Source: Chryseosolibacter sp036402075
GTDB lineage: Bacteria; Bacteroidota; Bacteroidia; Cytophagales; Cyclobacteriaceae
Length of the DNA stretch: 14,499 nucleotides
Direction: 5' to 3'
NCBI GenBank assembly: GCA_036402075.1
Contig: DASWTP010000150.1
Location: 1-14,499 of the forward strand
The notes beneath the pieces were generated by a model that worked only from the letters and a program-made list of their open reading frames with translations, was not told the origin of the DNA and made no database searches. Below, piece after piece: positions 13,022 through 14,499 of this stretch. The translations under genes were made by a program, and so were the position numbers. How positions within the stretch are numbered: the stretch's first letter is position 1; every line of letters begins with the position of its first letter.

Positions 13022-14499
13022 TTAGTTAAACAGCAATCCAATGGAAAGCACGAAGATGGCACCGACTACAATTCCCATGATGTACCACCGCATCACGCCA
13101 TTCTGCGTGCGGGCAAATGCATCGTGAAAGAAATTGCTTACCGATACGATCCCTGAATAAAATCCGTCAATGATATCATTTTTATTTACCGATGACAGGA
13201 ATACATACGGTTTCACAAACAGGAAATCGTACGCCCGATCAAATCCCCAGCCCGAATACCAGAACCGGTTTGTCACAATCATGGAGCTCTTCAGTTCTGC
13301 GCGCAGATCGGTGCGTTTCATGTAGAAGAACCAGGCGACACCAACGCCAAGGATGCATAACAATGCAGCAGAAAGTTGAATGATCCATTCCGATTGCTCG
13401 ATCCCAGGAGAAAGCACGATTGCGGGAACCGCAGGCGCGAGATAGTCCGTAAACAATTGCAGATGTCCGAGCGTGTGTGGGAGTTCAATGAAGCCTCCCA
13501 CCAGCGAAAGAACGCCAAGGACAACGAGTGGAATGGAAATTAAAGCACCAACCGGATGGCTTACGTGTGTTTTCTCCGTTCCGTAAAATGTCAGGAATAC
13601 CATGCGAAATGTGTAGATAGCAGTGACAAACGCTCCGATGAGCGCAGCAGCAAAGAACCACATGTTTCCTTTCTCCCCGGCCAGGGACAACCACAGGATC
13701 TGATCTTTACTGTAGAATCCCGCTGTAATAAAGGGAAGTGCAGCGAGTGAGCCCGATCCAATAAGAAACGTCCAGAAGATGACAGGCAGTTTGTTTTTCA
13801 GCCCGCCCATCTTGAACATGTCGTGTTCGTGATGCAGAACCATGATTACAGCACCGGCACCAAGAAACAGTAGAGCCTTGAAGAAAGCGTGGATCATGAA
13901 GTGGAAAATGGCGGCCGAATATGCGCCCACACCAAGCGCAAGAAACATGTAGCCGATCTGCGAGATCGTTGAATAGGCGAGCACCCGCTTCAAGTCGTTT
14001 TGCGTCAGTGCGCTGAAGCCAGCAAGAAGAAGTGTCAGCGCTCCGATGATGCCAACCCAGTTTTGTGCGAGGGGAGCGAGTTCAAATAGTGTGTATGTTC
14101 GGGTGATGAGGTAGACACCTGCTGTCACCATTGTTGCCGCGTGGATCAAGGCACTCACAGGTGAGGGGCCAGCCATCGCGTCTGGCAGCCATGTTTGAAG
14201 CGGAAGTTGTGCGGACTTCCCCACAGCGCCTCCCAGCAGTAGAAAAGCGATGAGCGTTCCAGTGTCGGATCCAAGAGGCAATGCCTGGGGTGCCTGATCT
14301 AAAATTTCCTGAATTGCTAACGTGCCGAATGTTTGAAATAACATAAACAATCCGATCGCCATTGCGGTATCACCAACGCGTGTGATGATAAAAGCCTTGC
14401 GCGCGGCATAGCCGTTTTTTTCTTCCTTGTACCAGAAGCCGATCAGCAGATAACTGCAGAGCCCAACGCCTTCCCACCCGAGGTATATCAGTACAAGGT
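13022..14499 (-). CDS. nuoL: NADH-quinone oxidoreductase subunit L (5' truncated at window edge)
   Basis: The C-terminal 491 or so residues of NuoL, the distal proton-pumping subunit of complex I. An ATG at 14362 is internal. The frame continues to the window edge as LVLIYLGWEGVGLCSYLLIG and then FWYKEEKNGYAARKAFIITRVGDTA, which is classic NuoL and includes the conserved Glu of TM5 (WEGVG). Further on are GKSAQLPLQTWLPDAMAGPSPVSALIHAAT and AAIFHFMIHAFFKALLFLGAGAV (both shown in part), with the channel Lys and His residues. The C-terminus contains the amphipathic lateral-helix region (FWYSGWGFDRAYDFLFVKPY, NDIIDGFYSG) and the final anchoring helix. About 130-150 N-terminal residues are missing to the right. 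It is followed by nuoM after 15 bp. Confidence 0.96.
   Translation of the reverse strand, partial: LVLIYLGWEGVGLCSYLLIGFWYKEEKNGYAARKAFIITRVGDTAMAIGLFMLFQTFGTLAIQEILDQAPQALPLGSDTGTLIAFLLLGGAVGKSAQLPLQTWLPDAMAGPSPVSALIHAATMVTAGVYLITRTYTLFELAPLAQNWVGIIGALTLLLAGFSALTQNDLKRVLAYSTISQIGYMFLALGVGAYSAAIFHFMIHAFFKALLFLGAGAVIMVLHHEHDMFKMGGLKNKLPVIFWTFLIGSGSLAALPFITAGFYSKDQILWLSLAGEKGNMWFFAAALIGAFVTAIYTFRMVFLTFYGTEKTHVSHPVGALISIPLVVLGVLSLVGGFIELPHTLGHLQLFTDYLAPAVPAIVLSPGIEQSEWIIQLSAALLCILGVGVAWFFYMKRTDLRAELKSSMIVTNRFWYSGWGFDRAYDFLFVKPYVFLSSVNKNDIIDGFYSGIVSVSNFFHDAFARTQNGVMRWYIMGIVVGAIFVLSIGLLFN

Noticed and set aside
10024..14499. Possible Mrp antiporter or hydrogenase-type complex instead of complex I
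   Set aside because: Order nuoL-nuoM-nuoN, subunit lengths and diagnostic Glu/Lys motifs match complex I. NuoL keeps its lateral-helix C-terminus.

Overview
The window looks like a chromosomal segment of a Bacteroidota bacterium, probably Cytophagales-like. I infer this from protein style: a large two-cysteine LptD of the Bacteroidota type, an MCE/MlaD protein with a long Asn/Leu-rich tail, an amidase_3 enzyme with the GTETWV...GLHKSEENL block, and an acyl-CoA carboxylase beta subunit of the methylcrotonyl-CoA carboxylase type. Shine-Dalgarno sequences are also scarce, and one good TTCG-N19-TAACTTTA promoter candidate resembles the Bacteroidota -33/-7 consensus. I cannot name a genus. There is no integrase, transposase, tRNA, rRNA, CRISPR array or defence gene.

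Layout. (1) Positions 2-1222 (+): the 5'-truncated aminotransferase domain of a probable MocR/GntR-type regulator. (2) Positions 1281-5774 (-): four co-directional genes. In transcription order these are a periplasmic N-acetylmuramoyl-L-alanine amidase with a twin-arginine-like leader, an MlaD-type lipid-transport protein, an acyl-CoA carboxylase carboxyltransferase subunit, and a SirB1/transglutaminase-like protein. (3) Positions 5946-8636 (+): lptD, the outer-membrane LPS export protein, divergent from the amidase across a 171-bp promoter region. (4) Positions 8637-9106: a 470-bp gene-free stretch with two heptamer tandem arrays in inverted orientation and two small adjacent hairpins. (5) Positions 9107-10027 (+): a secreted protein with two DTG aspartic-protease motifs. 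(6) Positions 10024-14499 (-): the 3' end of a complex I operon, nuoL (5' truncated), nuoM and nuoN.

The central block (amidase, MlaD, LptD) is an envelope-biogenesis neighbourhood combining peptidoglycan cleavage, phospholipid traffic and LPS export. The carboxylase and SirB1-like genes follow in the same direction, but no functional link can be seen in the sequence. The nuo genes encode the three antiporter-like proton-pumping subunits of NADH:quinone oxidoreductase, and the key Glu and Lys residues are present. The protease-like gene and nuoN converge and overlap by 4 bp. A perfect 18-bp palindrome sits exactly on the two stop codons and probably forms a shared terminator or structure.

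Most of the window is ordinary housekeeping sequence, and I do not see a convincing new multi-gene system. The items most worth a second look are the paired heptamer arrays, the palindrome at the convergent stops, the duplicated-DTG protein, the two-cysteine LptD and the SirB1-like protein lacking the usual His.
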